A stretch of 64,000 nucleotides of DNA from Lachnospiraceae bacterium (GCA_910574745.1 CAJTCE010000001.1:365237-429236), one strand, 5' to 3'; positions 33,624 through 42,533 are shown, counted from the first letter of the stretch. Notes: generated from the letters alone by a model not told the origin. Made by a program: numbers and translations.

Positions 33624-35015
33624 ATGAAAAGCGTACTGAAACTGATACGACGTTTTGTGGGCATTATGCTCTTATCTTCGGCTCTGCTTATTATTTTGAA
33701 TTTTATATTGTTATTCCTATATACGGTAAGCCAGCTGCCAAACTCCCAGCCCTGGCAGACTGCCCAAGAAGTTGCCGATAACTTATTTCAAAATGATAAC
33801 GGATATGTTTTGCCGGAAGACATTACCATTGAATTGAAAAAAAATGATACATGGGCGATTTTTATTGACAATGCAACGATGAGAGTAGTATGGCGGACAG
33901 ATAACCTGCCCGAAACCGTGCCCATGTCATATTCTATTTCGGATATTGCCCATCTGACCAGGGGTTATATAGACGGGTATCCCACATTTACAGGAGAAGC
34001 AGAAAACGGACTGGTTGTATTGGGTTATCCGAAAGACAGCTTTTGGAAACACATGTGGCCCAGCTGGGATTACAGCTTAATCGCCAATTTGCCTAAAACC
34101 TTTCTTTCTGTTTTGGTAATTAATATCGCGCTGATTTTTATAATCTATATAATCGCCAACTCCCGGCTGTTGAAATCGGTAAAGCCCATTGTAGGGGGAA
34201 TACAGTCTCTGCCTACAGAAGAAACCATTCATATAAAAGAAAAAGGGTTGCTGTCCGAGCTTGCACAAAGTATCAACAAGACCTCCGAAATTCTGCATTC
34301 TCAGCGCAAACAGCTCCGAAAAAAAGAAACAGCAAGGGCAAACTGGATTGCCGGGGTATCTCACGATATACGCACGCCGTTGTCAATGGTAATGGGTTAT
34401 GCAAGTCAGTTAGAGAGCGATAATGGTTTATCGGAAGACGACCGCAAAAAGGCTGCGGTTATTGTAGAGCAGAGCCGGCGAATGCGAAATTTAATCAACG
34501 ACCTTAATCTTGCGTCCAAATTGGAATATAATATGCAGCCCATAAATCCCGCAAGACAAAACCTGGTTGCCGTTGTCCGTCAGGTAGTGGTGGATTTTAT
34601 CAACATGGATATCGATGACAAGCATCCCATTGCATGGGAAACGGATGAAGCCCTCACAGTCTGCCTTGCAGATATTGACAAAGACCTGATCAAACGTGCG
34701 GTAAGCAATCTTATCCAAAACTGTATGAACCATAACGAACAGGGCTGCCATATCTTTGTCCGCGTAACGACCGGGGAAAACAACTGCCTGATAACTGTTG
34801 ACGATGACGGAGCGGGAGCTACCGATGAACAGATTGAAAGGCTTAATCATTCTCCACATTACATGCTCTGCGATGAAAATACCTCAATGCAGCGCCACGG
34901 CTTGGGATTGCTCATTGTAAAGCAAATTGCGGCTGCACATGGCGGTACGACCGGTATCGGGCATAGTTCATATGGTGGTTTCTCTGTGAAGCTTGCCTTA
35001 CCAATGGAGGAGTAA
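33624..35015 (+). CDS. Sensor histidine kinase (CprK-like)
   Basis: 463 residues. Two membrane spans (about 10-35 and 160-180) enclose an extracytoplasmic loop of about 125 residues, a possible peptide-sensing region. Then come a HAMP-like linker, the H box SHDIRTPLSMVMGYASQLE (about 248-266), an N box NLIQNCMNHNE, and G boxes DDDGAG and RHGLGLLIVKQIAAAHGG. It would autophosphorylate and pass phosphate to the upstream regulator. Its loop is longer than in the intramembrane-sensing BceS type, which fits the CprK/NisK group better. Confidence 0.9.
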   Translation: MKSVLKLIRRFVGIMLLSSALLIILNFILLFLYTVSQLPNSQPWQTAQEVADNLFQNDNGYVLPEDITIELKKNDTWAIFIDNATMRVVWRTDNLPETVPMSYSISDIAHLTRGYIDGYPTFTGEAENGLVVLGYPKDSFWKHMWPSWDYSLIANLPKTFLSVLVINIALIFIIYIIANSRLLKSVKPIVGGIQSLPTEETIHIKEKGLLSELAQSINKTSEILHSQRKQLRKKETARANWIAGVSHDIRTPLSMVMGYASQLESDNGLSEDDRKKAAVIVEQSRRMRNLINDLNLASKLEYNMQPINPARQNLVAVVRQVVVDFINMDIDDKHPIAWETDEALTVCLADIDKDLIKRAVSNLIQNCMNHNEQGCHIFVRVTTGENNCLITVDDDGAGATDEQIERLNHSPHYMLCDENTSMQRHGLGLLIVKQIAAAHGGTTGIGHSSYGGFSVKLALPMEE

Positions 35016-35023
35016 AAAACTTA

Positions 35024-36238
35024 TCAGCCCATATCTTCCATACGAAGCAAACCTGTAGCGCCTTTTACTGTTTCCAACCATTTTTCGCGGCTCAGTTCTC
35101 CAAAACGGTATTTTTCAAACAGCTTCAATAAAACAGGCGTTTCGATAATAAGGACTTCATACCGTTCAGCCAGACTGACCTGCCGCTCATGAACAGCCTC
35201 CCTTTCCTGCAGGGGCTTGTTCCTCTGATGATTTATGATTAAAAGCCCTTTTATTCTGCCGTCCTCTTCTTCATGGTCTTCCACATAATTCTGACAGTGC
35301 CTGTCTATCTGGGAAATATTGTCATTCTTAACATTAGGCGTTACCCCCTTTATTTCCCCGATAAAAGTAAAGCCGCCTGCCTGAAATAGAAAGTCCTCGT
35401 CATATTTGTCTTCAAAATTACTTAAATCACATCCAAACATCTGCTCAATGATTTCAAAAACGACTTTTACCAGTTCGTCGCCCTGTGTGTAAAGAATGGA
35501 TTTGTATTCGTTATTTTTATCCAATACTTCCCGGGCTTTTCCTATATTTCCCTCTGCTTCCTGAATGACCAGACGATTGGCTTCAATGATGGATGACTGG
35601 ACATTATCGTCAAACATTTTGATTTCTTTTGACCATTCGGGGATTGCTTCTTTCTTTTCCAGCAAATTTACGGCTGAAAGAAAGTCTATAACGTCATTAT
35701 AGTCTTTGATGTTTAATGTTGTTAAAATTATTCCATGCCATTCTATTACTGTAGCTTTACAACTTTTTACAGAGGTAAGCAATGTTGACTCATAATTGTA
35801 AAAATGAAATGAAGCCTCTATTTCTTTAGATCCTATTTTTGTTTTTGTGTTTTCATAAAACAACGAAAGACTACTCAAGGGAAAATACAATGAAGGTAAG
35901 ATATTCTTTTTTATAGACTCAAGCATATTCTTTAATTCACATGCCTTGTTGTATTTTCCATTATAATAGTAGTAGCTAAAATTTATATTTTGAGGAAATA
36001 TAATAATAATTTGAGTATTCGAACTATTTTGTATCATACTGGATAAGCTTATCAAATCATTCTCGACATTAATCGCTCCTTTGCCATCCCTTACATTTCT
36101 CCATACTGCTTCACTATTTAGATTTACAATATTTATATCAAATTCATCTAAAGACCGGGCATCATGAAATGTATTAATTACCATATCACGCCCCACAAAA
36201 TTCTTATCCTGTTTAATGCATGTAAGCATTTGTATCAA
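35024..36238 (-). CDS. Unknown protein with C-terminal PD-(D/E)XK nuclease-like domain
   Basis: 404 residues, soluble. The first 220 residues are unrecognised and AT-rich in coding sequence. From about 245 the sequence reads like a restriction-endonuclease fold: a helix (DELVKVVFEIIEQMFG), an acidic strand with D282, then FTFIGEIKG, where E295 and K297 would be the E-x-K pair, followed by DRHCQNYVEDH and GLLIINHQRN. Nuclease activity is inferred from this motif only. It ends 8 bp from the convergent kinase gene and follows the NERD gene by about 60 bp, so the two may be cotranscribed. A defence role is possible but unproven. Confidence 0.6.
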   Translation of the reverse strand: MIQMLTCIKQDKNFVGRDMVINTFHDARSLDEFDINIVNLNSEAVWRNVRDGKGAINVENDLISLSSMIQNSSNTQIIIIFPQNINFSYYYYNGKYNKACELKNMLESIKKNILPSLYFPLSSLSLFYENTKTKIGSKEIEASFHFYNYESTLLTSVKSCKATVIEWHGIILTTLNIKDYNDVIDFLSAVNLLEKKEAIPEWSKEIKMFDDNVQSSIIEANRLVIQEAEGNIGKAREVLDKNNEYKSILYTQGDELVKVVFEIIEQMFGCDLSNFEDKYDEDFLFQAGGFTFIGEIKGVTPNVKNDNISQIDRHCQNYVEDHEEEDGRIKGLLIINHQRNKPLQEREAVHERQVSLAERYEVLIIETPVLLKLFEKYRFGELSREKWLETVKGATGLLRMEDMG

Positions 36239-36299
36239 TTTGGCTTCCTCCCTCTTGCACCAATATAAAGCAGCTTACACCTGCCATTTTCTCCACATT

Positions 36300-37394
36300 C
36301 TAAATTCGCTTCGCAAGAATCTTCAAAATATCTTCCCCGTACTTTTCCACCTTTACGGCGCCAAACCCGGATACCTTTAATAATTCTTCTTTTGATTTTG
36401 GATTTTTCTCTATCAAGTCCTCCATTTGCGCATCATTAAAGATATAATATGGCTTATATCCCTCACTCCGGCTTTTTTCTAAACGCCACGCCTTTAATCG
36501 TTGTCTTACATCATCTATATTACTTGTTTTTTCAGAAAATTTTTCTCCCACATCTACAGTTTCTGCTTTTGTCTTATTATCTGCCTTTGTCTCGTTTTTT
36601 TCCTTTACTCCAGCTTCTTTTTTACCCTCCGGTTGATTTACAGTTGCTAACATTTCTTCGTATTTTCTGGCATAATCCGACCTTTCGGATTTATTTTTCT
36701 CTAAAAAGAAATTAGCAGTCCCCAACATGTCATTTTCACTCATAGTTGCATTTTTGGAGGCTTCATCTGTCCTTCTTATATACTCAATCAGCTGGTCAGC
36801 CCTGATAACCTGTTCCTTAACCTCTTTTTTTGCATATCTTGCATTTAAATATGTTTTAGGATTGGCTAATACGACTAATGATTTATAATTATCATCAAAT
36901 CCGCTCTCAAAAAGCATTTTTGTCAAAAAATTGCCTTTACTTTCTTTTCGGATTTCCTTTAAAACCTGTAAATGTCTTTTATTCTGTGTTATTGGCGAAT
37001 AAATACCTTCTTTATGTTTTCTTCCGAACAGTTCATATGTCCTGATAAAATTTCCGTTATTATCAATCTCTATATTCCCGATAAGATTTTTACATTCAAT
37101 AACATAGATATGTTTTCTGGTTATTACCAGATAATCTATCTGCGCGGATAAAGCTTCCGTTTCTAAATAAATATCATGCAATATGTACATATCCATACCG
37201 CTGCTCTTTAACTCAAAAGCCACATTGTTTTCCCCGATTTCCCCATATTTAGCCAGACTAATCTGCTTTTCAACAGCCTTCCTTGTATCTCCTGCCGCCC
37301 TTTCCTTCAGTTTCTGCATCTTTTCAATAAATTCAGCCGTATCGCTGGTGTCTTTCAAAAATACCGGTCCGATTTTCTTCGTAAATAAGCCCAT
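36300..37394 (-). CDS. NERD-domain and HRDC-domain protein
   Basis: 364 residues. The NERD (nuclease-related) domain spans about 50-165, with GEIGENNVAFEL, an acidic strand containing D87 (AQIDYLVI) and VIECKN (E100, K102), the restriction-like D...ExK arrangement. A charged linker leads to a C-terminal HRDC domain (about 285-364: YYIFNDAQMEDLIEKNP, KSKEELLKVSGFG), similar to that of RecQ in this window. HRDC suggests nucleic-acid binding, so this may be a DNA-processing enzyme. The start follows AAGGAGATTTAGC. Confidence 0.85.
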   Translation of the reverse strand: MGLFTKKIGPVFLKDTSDTAEFIEKMQKLKERAAGDTRKAVEKQISLAKYGEIGENNVAFELKSSGMDMYILHDIYLETEALSAQIDYLVITRKHIYVIECKNLIGNIEIDNNGNFIRTYELFGRKHKEGIYSPITQNKRHLQVLKEIRKESKGNFLTKMLFESGFDDNYKSLVVLANPKTYLNARYAKKEVKEQVIRADQLIEYIRRTDEASKNATMSENDMLGTANFFLEKNKSERSDYARKYEEMLATVNQPEGKKEAGVKEKNETKADNKTKAETVDVGEKFSEKTSNIDDVRQRLKAWRLEKSRSEGYKPYYIFNDAQMEDLIEKNPKSKEELLKVSGFGAVKVEKYGEDILKILAKRI

Positions 37395-37733
37395 GCTAAA
37401 TCTCCTTTGTTTCTCCGCTAATTTCTCTATTTGTTGACAAACATTCTGCGCCGACCTGCAAATATGTTGCCCTTAATATTCGGTAATTCCTGTAATATCT
37501 GACACGATTATACAATACATTTTGTTTTCCTTCCATTCCGTATATGGTAAATCGTCACTTTTTTACATTTTGTTCTCTCTATTTTCTGTAATTACACACC
37601 CGCCATTCAGGATATTTAAATATTACAAAAGCAGGTATTTCTACCTGCCCTCGCCGCTAGGCATACCCATCCTGATTATTTTGAAGGGGACGCCCCGGCA
37701 TTTCCGGTTGAAAAATGCCGGTATCCCTTTGTT
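37395..37733. other. Intergenic region between the XRE gene and the NERD gene
   Basis: 339 bases without a gene I can support. It holds the terminator at 37627-37648 and a second hairpin, CCGGCATTT (37695-37703) with AAATGCCGG (37713-37721), lengthened by AAGGG/CCCTT outer arms (37684-37729). The second hairpin abuts the stop of the XRE gene. The half next to the NERD gene presumably carries its promoter, which I could not place. Confidence 0.5.
37627..37648 (-). terminator. Intrinsic terminator downstream of the 37.7-kb XRE gene
   Basis: On the minus strand GCAGGTA, GAAA tetraloop, TACCTGC, then TTTTG. A compact perfect 7-bp stem with a stable tetraloop. Confidence 0.75.
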
Positions 37734-37988
37734 TTATGCACCAATTTGTGCAGGTGCCGCAATATTTACAACAAGAATATCATCCACATGTACCTGAAAA
37801 ATCATTGCCAGTATTACAAGATTATCTACGGAGGGCAAAGCCGTGCCCTGCTGCCATTTGTAGATTGCCTGAGGTGTGGAAAAGCCGAAAATGTCCTGGA
37901 TATCTTTTACGGATAGACCTTTTTCTTTTCGTAGCTGTATAATATTCTGTCCTGTTTTAACCATGTCAATGGTAGGAATTTGTATCAT
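37734..37988 (-). CDS. Small XRE-family DNA-binding protein
   Basis: About 84 residues from the ATG at 37988, which follows CAGGAGG by 8 bases; the frame can be read from 38012. A single helix-turn-helix: NIIQLRKEKGLSVKDIQDIFG then PQAIYKWQQGTALPSVDNL. It is paralogous to the protein at 44969-45295 (same VKDIQ and Y.W..G..LPSVD.L pattern). It lies beside structured repeats and nuclease-like genes, and may regulate them or itself. Confidence 0.82.
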   Translation of the reverse strand: MIQIPTIDMVKTGQNIIQLRKEKGLSVKDIQDIFGFSTPQAIYKWQQGTALPSVDNLVILAMIFQVHVDDILVVNIAAPAQIGA

Positions 37989-38072
37989 TTTGAGGGCCTC
38001 CTGTTCCGGCAAATGAGGGAGTGCGATGTGGCTTAAAGAATTAATAGCTTTTTCTCCTTACCGACGTGCCTT

Positions 38073-38103
38073 AATCGCATAATTGCAAAGCAATCATGCG
38101 ATT
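38073..38103. repeat. Hairpin A of a three-hairpin cluster beside rtcB
   Basis: AATCGCATAATTGC (38073-38086) and GCAATCATGCGATT (38090-38103) form a 14-bp stem with one mismatch and a 3-base loop. A GGGC-TTC-GCCC hairpin follows at 38107-38117. No T run is attached, so this is not an ordinary terminator. Confidence 0.7.
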
Positions 38104-38120
38104 ATCGGGCTTCGCCCTAT

Positions 38121-38186
38121 AAGATATATTCGTAAAGCATTTGCCGGTAAGCCTGCTTCCCTGCAAATGCTTTACAAATATATCTT
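38121..38186. repeat. 24-bp inverted repeat just downstream of rtcB
   Basis: The arms 38121-38144 and 38163-38186 are reverse complements over 24 bases with a single mismatch (C at 38131), enclosing an 18-base loop. The right arm ends 7 bases from the rtcB stop codon. It is far longer than a usual terminator and lacks a U tract on either strand. Confidence 0.8.
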
Positions 38187-38193
38187 GCACGTC

Positions 38194-39393
38194 TCAGTTT
38201 GCCTTAAAGTTATAAATCGGTTTCATTACGTCTATGACGGTTACGGATTCTTTGATGACATCGATGATGTCTTCTAAGGATTTGTATGCCATAGGCGCTT
38301 CGTCTAATGTTGCTTCGTTTACGGAAGTGGTGTAAATCCCTTCCATTTCGTGTTTGTAATCGTCCAGATTCAAATTTTCCTTTGCTTTTTTTCTGGACAT
38401 GATTCTTCCTGCTCCGTGGGGTGCGGAGTAGTTCCATTCGGAATTGCCTTTTCCCACAGCTAATACGCTTCCGTCTCTCATGTTAATGGGAATCAATACT
38501 TTTTCCCCCTCGTGGGCGGCAATCGCGCCTTTCCTTAAAATCATTTCTTCTGTATCAATATAGTTGTGAATGGTGTGAAAGGAATCTGTACCGCTCATGC
38601 CGGTTCTTTCCAACAATACTTCCGCTATTTTTTCACGGTTCCTTTTGGCAAAGGTCTGGCAGATTTCCACATCTGCAAGGTAGTCTTCCAAGTAGCTCCC
38701 ATACAAAAAGCATAAGTCTTCCGGCATGGTAGCCTCCCTTTTATTCCAGGAAATTGCCTCCAAAGCCGCCTGGATTTCTTTTCTTCTGCCTGCAGCCTTG
38801 TACTCACGGATGATGTCGTCTCTTTCCTTAAAATAAGTTTCCTTCCCTTTGTTTAAATCAATTGCTAACTGCTGATAAATTTCCGCCACCTGTTTTCCAA
38901 GATTCCTGCTGCCGCTGTGTATTACGAGATAATTGGTTCCGTCCTTTGCCCGGTCCACTTCTATAAAGTGGTTACCTCCACCTAACGTACCAAGGCTTCT
39001 TTCCAGTCTTTTTGTATCTCTCAAGCTTCTGTAGCACCGAAGCTTCGTTAAATCAAATCTTTCCTGTCTGCCTTCCCACACATTCATGCCAGAGGGCACA
39101 AAGTGAGCGGCTTCATCCAATTTTCCAAAATCAATATCGTCTTTTCCGAGATTTACCGTGTACATACCGCATCCGATATCCACTCCTACTATATTGGGAA
39201 CGGCTTTATCCGTAACCGTCATGGTAGTTCCGATGGTGCAGCCTTTTCCCGCATGAACATCAGGCATAATTCTGATTTTGCTCCCTTCGGTAAATTCATA
39301 ATCGCACATCCGTCTGATCTGCTCTATGGCTTCATCCTCCACCACTTTTGCATAGCAGACGGCAGTATTTATTTTTCCTTTAATTTCAAACAT
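38194..39393 (-). CDS. rtcB: RtcB-family RNA ligase
   Basis: About 399 residues from the ATG at 39393, after AGGAAAAGGGAA; the frame runs back to 39420. RtcB joins RNA 2',3'-cyclic phosphate or 3'-phosphate ends to 5'-OH ends using GTP and manganese. Landmarks are IMPDVHAGKGCTIGTT (about 44-59), NIVGVDIGCGMY with the metal-binding Cys, LGGGNHFIEV, VIHSGSRNLG and APHGAGRIMSR, whose His is the guanylylation site in this family. It lacks rtcA or archease neighbours, and is shorter than E. coli RtcB, as in many Firmicutes. Confidence 0.93.
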   Translation of the reverse strand: MFEIKGKINTAVCYAKVVEDEAIEQIRRMCDYEFTEGSKIRIMPDVHAGKGCTIGTTMTVTDKAVPNIVGVDIGCGMYTVNLGKDDIDFGKLDEAAHFVPSGMNVWEGRQERFDLTKLRCYRSLRDTKRLERSLGTLGGGNHFIEVDRAKDGTNYLVIHSGSRNLGKQVAEIYQQLAIDLNKGKETYFKERDDIIREYKAAGRRKEIQAALEAISWNKREATMPEDLCFLYGSYLEDYLADVEICQTFAKRNREKIAEVLLERTGMSGTDSFHTIHNYIDTEEMILRKGAIAAHEGEKVLIPINMRDGSVLAVGKGNSEWNYSAPHGAGRIMSRKKAKENLNLDDYKHEMEGIYTTSVNEATLDEAPMAYKSLEDIIDVIKESVTVIDVMKPIYNFKAN

Positions 39394-39480
39394 TTCCCTT
39401 TTCCTCATCTTTCTCTTCATTTCTTTATTACTGTTTATAATGTGGTTCTTTCATGATAAGATATTCGGTTATTTACCTTT

Positions 39481-39526
39481 TTTAATAAAATAAAACCGCC
39501 TACCTTTCATATAAGATAAGCGGTTC
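39481..39526 (-). terminator. Terminator of the small transcript upstream of rtcB
   Basis: On the minus strand AACCGCTTA (39525 downwards) pairs with TAGGCGGTT and is followed by TTATTTTATT. It stands between the small ORF at 39560-39679 and rtcB, so the small gene is a separate unit of about 210 nt. Confidence 0.7.
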
Positions 39527-39559
39527 CTAAAATCCATGAAGTCTATGAATAATCAAACA

Positions 39560-39679
39560 TCACACAATTCTGCATCTTTGCCTTATCTTACATGAGCGCA
39601 TAAAAGTTAAGCTCTGATCGTTTCTCAGCGCTTGATAACTTCTTTCTTCCAGATAATCAAATCGAAAAATTGTGTTCAT
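39560..39679 (-). CDS. 39-residue small protein (or the ORF of a small RNA)
   Basis: An ATG at 39679, preceded by GGAAAGGAAACAACGACG (two purine-rich ribosome-binding candidates), opens a frame of 39 codons ending TGA at 39560. The product begins MNTIFRFDYLEERSY, is hydrophilic, and has basic and Cys-containing C-terminal residues (CKIRQRC). I recognise no family. A near-consensus promoter lies about 57 bp upstream and a terminator 35 bp downstream, so transcription is well supported; translation is less certain. Part of the coding stretch can fold (AAGTTA...TAACTT), so a regulatory RNA is an alternative. Confidence 0.5.
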   Translation of the reverse strand: MNTIFRFDYLEERSYQALRNDQSLTFMRSCKIRQRCRIV

Positions 39680-39735
39680 CGTCGTTGTTTCCTTTCCGGG
39701 TCAGCTTTTGACCGCTTTTTCTTTACCTAATCCTT

Positions 39736-39764
39736 AATATAGCATAGGAAATTTATTTTGTCAT
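39736..39764 (-). promoter_or_regulatory. Promoter of the small transcript upstream of rtcB
   Basis: On the minus strand ATGACA (39764-39759) and TATATT (39741-39736) are separated by exactly 17 bases; each box matches five of six consensus bases. Confidence 0.6.
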
Positions 39765-39899
39765 TATACTTGCGCTATAATTTTCCATATTTTCTACTTC
39801 AAAAATAAGCAGGCCGCCTTGATTCTTGGGCGGAAAGGAGCGACTTACTTAACGTCTTGATTCGCAAAACAGTCAGGCTCAATCTATCATACACAATTC

Positions 39900-41747
39900 T
39901 CAGTCCTCTGCAATGACAATCATATAGTCCTCATTTTCATATACAGTCTGCTCTGATTTCAGCGGATTCGTTACAATCTCAGTAACGCCGTCCCTTATCT
40001 TTTTGTACCCTATGGCAATGTGCCCCTTTCTGGCGGCGCTTTCCGTTACGGTATAGAAATCCACAGGAATTCCCGTTTTCACATATTCGGAAGCAGGTTT
40101 CATATAAATCTCAGAACCTTCTTCGTCCAAAATATCCTCAAAAAGTGCTGTCAGCTCCCTGTTTTCAGCAATCTGCGTCATTAATAGATTCACAATATTG
40201 GAACCGATAACAAAGTCCTCCACTCTTGCCTGAGTCGCAAGGCGCTGGTTGTTACTCTTTCTCATTTCACTGGTAATGGTAAACTTTTTCCCTGCTTTCT
40301 TTGAGATATCCCGCAGGAAAATCAATTGCAGCAGGGTCTGGGAATCCGACGCCTCTGCCTCCAGCTCGTCGTCGCTTAAGACCAGTATGTCATCCACATC
40401 CGACGCTAATAATTCCTCCAACAGCCTGCGGTTTGTTCCTGTTCCCATAACCTGGTTGATCACAATATTTTTGCAGTTTGTTTGATCCAATTCTAATTCA
40501 TAGGGATAGACAATGGTAACCGTAGAGCCCGGTTCCACATAGCAGTCATATTCCCGCAAAATTCGTTCAATCATGCTGTTACAGCCCAGAATCAACAAGC
40601 TTTCCCTGTTCGTTGTTTTTTTCGCCCCGGAATTAATGATCAGCTCCTCCCGTACAGGCGCTTTGTTCAAGTCCAATTCAAAGGAGCCGTCATCGTCCTC
40701 CAGTAAAATAATCAGATCCCCTTCCTCAAGCACCGTATCCATAGGCGGATTTAAATGAGGGCCGTCTTCTTTGCGGATACCGAATACAACCGCCTTGGGA
40801 AACAGATTCAGGGTTTCATGCAGAGTTTTTCCGTATAGCTGGGGAATCTCCTCAAAATACAATTCGTCTCCGTCATAATCAAAAAGCTCCACCAGTACAT
40901 TGGATAATCCCGGCTGCCTGCAGGTATGGGCAATAATACGGGATATAGCGTCATTGGCATGAATGATTTCCGCTCTGCCCTCTCCCGCAATTCTCGCAGC
41001 CTCCACATTTTGCTCATCTTCAATGGCGGCAGTCATAAATAAGTCTTTTACCACCAATTCCTTATCCTTTAAATATGCGGAAACAGATAAAATAATCTTA
41101 ATGACCTCCGCATCATCATAAACATTAATGATGACAGAACGGCTTCTTTCCACAGAACACCGCTCAAGAATATGTGCTTCCGACAAAGAACCGCTCCGGC
41201 AAATGATATGGGACGTTTTAAAATCGGATATGCGGGATGCAATAGCCTCCTCCATCTCCTCCTTTTCCTGAGTCCCCACCACTACGATGCACTGATTCTT
41301 ATGATTGGAATTAGCTTCGATTAACTCATTCAGTAATGTATACACATTATCGTTAAATCCGATGATAACCGTATGCCGTTCCTCTAATACAATGGATTTT
41401 CCTTTTCGCAGTTCTTTTAACCTGCTTTCAAAACCGGTGGTAATAATACCGATTAAAATACTTGTTACAAACAGTCCGCACAGGGTTACTACAGACATGA
41501 TGATTACATAGGGTATGCTGTCTAATGTATCTGCGGTCAGGGTTCCCGCATCCAAAACATGCATGGCGCTGGCCCAGATCTGACTGCCCAGACCGCCGTC
41601 CGCCCCGAAAATAACTGCAACAATTCCGGCTAACCCTACCACAATCATGGTAATTCCAAATAAAAGTCCGATTAACGCAATTGTTCCCTTGGACATAATA
41701 TTGTCAAACTGATATTGTATTTTTTCTCTCCAGGTCCGTTTCTTCAT
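39900..41747 (-). CDS. CASTOR/POLLUX-like ion channel protein with RCK-type domains
   Basis: 615 residues. The N terminus has two membrane spans (about 20-48 and 78-105) around a short possible pore segment, followed by paired Rossmann-like RCK/TrkA domains: HTVIIGFNDNVYTLLNELI (about 126-144) and, later, SLLILGCNSMIERILREY. The combination matches the CASTOR/POLLUX-related channel family, known in plants as nuclear cation channels and in bacteria of uncertain ion specificity. TrkA_C-like LYFEEIPQLYGKTLHE and EGDLIILLEDD segments are present. It stands alone between rtcB and the pseudopilin. Confidence 0.87.
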   Translation of the reverse strand: MKKRTWREKIQYQFDNIMSKGTIALIGLLFGITMIVVGLAGIVAVIFGADGGLGSQIWASAMHVLDAGTLTADTLDSIPYVIIMSVVTLCGLFVTSILIGIITTGFESRLKELRKGKSIVLEERHTVIIGFNDNVYTLLNELIEANSNHKNQCIVVVGTQEKEEMEEAIASRISDFKTSHIICRSGSLSEAHILERCSVERSRSVIINVYDDAEVIKIILSVSAYLKDKELVVKDLFMTAAIEDEQNVEAARIAGEGRAEIIHANDAISRIIAHTCRQPGLSNVLVELFDYDGDELYFEEIPQLYGKTLHETLNLFPKAVVFGIRKEDGPHLNPPMDTVLEEGDLIILLEDDDGSFELDLNKAPVREELIINSGAKKTTNRESLLILGCNSMIERILREYDCYVEPGSTVTIVYPYELELDQTNCKNIVINQVMGTGTNRRLLEELLASDVDDILVLSDDELEAEASDSQTLLQLIFLRDISKKAGKKFTITSEMRKSNNQRLATQARVEDFVIGSNIVNLLMTQIAENRELTALFEDILDEEGSEIYMKPASEYVKTGIPVDFYTVTESAARKGHIAIGYKKIRDGVTEIVTNPLKSEQTVYENEDYMIVIAED

Positions 41748-41944
41748 ATTTATATTCTCCCTTTAGCATCCGTAATCTGTAAGCCATATACTGACACACC
41801 TATTATAATATATTTCCCTTTAAAATAACAGCTTGTTCTACGTACATTCCGGGGCTTTCTTATCCTGCGTTTCCGTTGTTTCCTTTACACCCCATATCAT
41901 TTGGGTACAACTAAATTTCAGTCCCAATACAACGCTTTTTTGTG

Positions 41945-41973
41945 TTGATTTTATTCACACTCTCTGTTATTCT
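41945..41973 (+). promoter_or_regulatory. Candidate promoter of the pseudopilin gene
   Basis: TTGATT (41945-41950) and TATTCT (41968-41973) are 17 bases apart, about 55 bp ahead of the chosen ATG at 42027. Confidence 0.45.
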
Positions 41974-42026
41974 GAAAATAGGAAAAATTTATCATAAAAT
42001 AATTGATAAAAGGGTGGGGAATTATA

Positions 42027-42533
42027 ATGAAAAATGGAGATAACAAGGGATTTTCACTTGTAGAATTAATTATTGTTATTGCCATTATGGCAGTGCTTAT
42101 CGGTGTTTTAACCCCGATTATGATTAAATATGTTGAGAAGGCAAATATTTCTTCCGATCAGCAGATGCTGGATGCCATATATCAGGCAACGGTTTATGCC
42201 ATGGCAGATGCTGATATTGCCGGGGATCCCGCATCCAAAACTTTTATAGACGGTTTGACAACCCCCTGCACTTTAGAAAGCATTCCTGCGGGTTCTAAAT
42301 TATACGACGAGATTCTGGATACTATCGGGTGGACCGATTTAAACCAGAGTACCTATGAAGCCCGCTTAAGATCCGCCCATTCCTCCGGCTGTGAAATTTA
42401 TCTGGCATATCAGGGCGGTGTAAAAAATCCTCTTGCCATGTGGATTACGACAACCGATCAGACCGGCAAGAAGGATACCAGCAACACATCAAATACCATT
42501 GCCGGAATCGGTAACTGCATCAGCATCCAATAG
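42027..42533 (+). CDS. Orphan type IV pilin-like / pseudopilin protein
   Basis: 168 residues from the ATG at 42027, preceded by GGGTGGGG; an upstream TTG at 42003 lies before that site. The class III signal peptide is textbook: short charged leader MKNGDNKG, then F1-S-L-V-E5 LIIVIAIMAVLIGVLTPI, with the conserved Glu at +5. A hydrophobic helix and a soluble head with two Cys pairs (CTLES, SGCEIYL, GNCIS) follow. No prepilin peptidase, assembly ATPase or other pilin is encoded within the window, so it would rely on machinery elsewhere. Confidence 0.88.
   Translation: MKNGDNKGFSLVELIIVIAIMAVLIGVLTPIMIKYVEKANISSDQQMLDAIYQATVYAMADADIAGDPASKTFIDGLTTPCTLESIPAGSKLYDEILDTIGWTDLNQSTYEARLRSAHSSGCEIYLAYQGGVKNPLAMWITTTDQTGKKDTSNTSNTIAGIGNCISIQ

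Noticed and set aside
36300..37394. Second RecQ or helicase gene because of the HRDC domain
   Set aside because: No Walker A, DEAH or other helicase motifs are present; only NERD and HRDC domains are.
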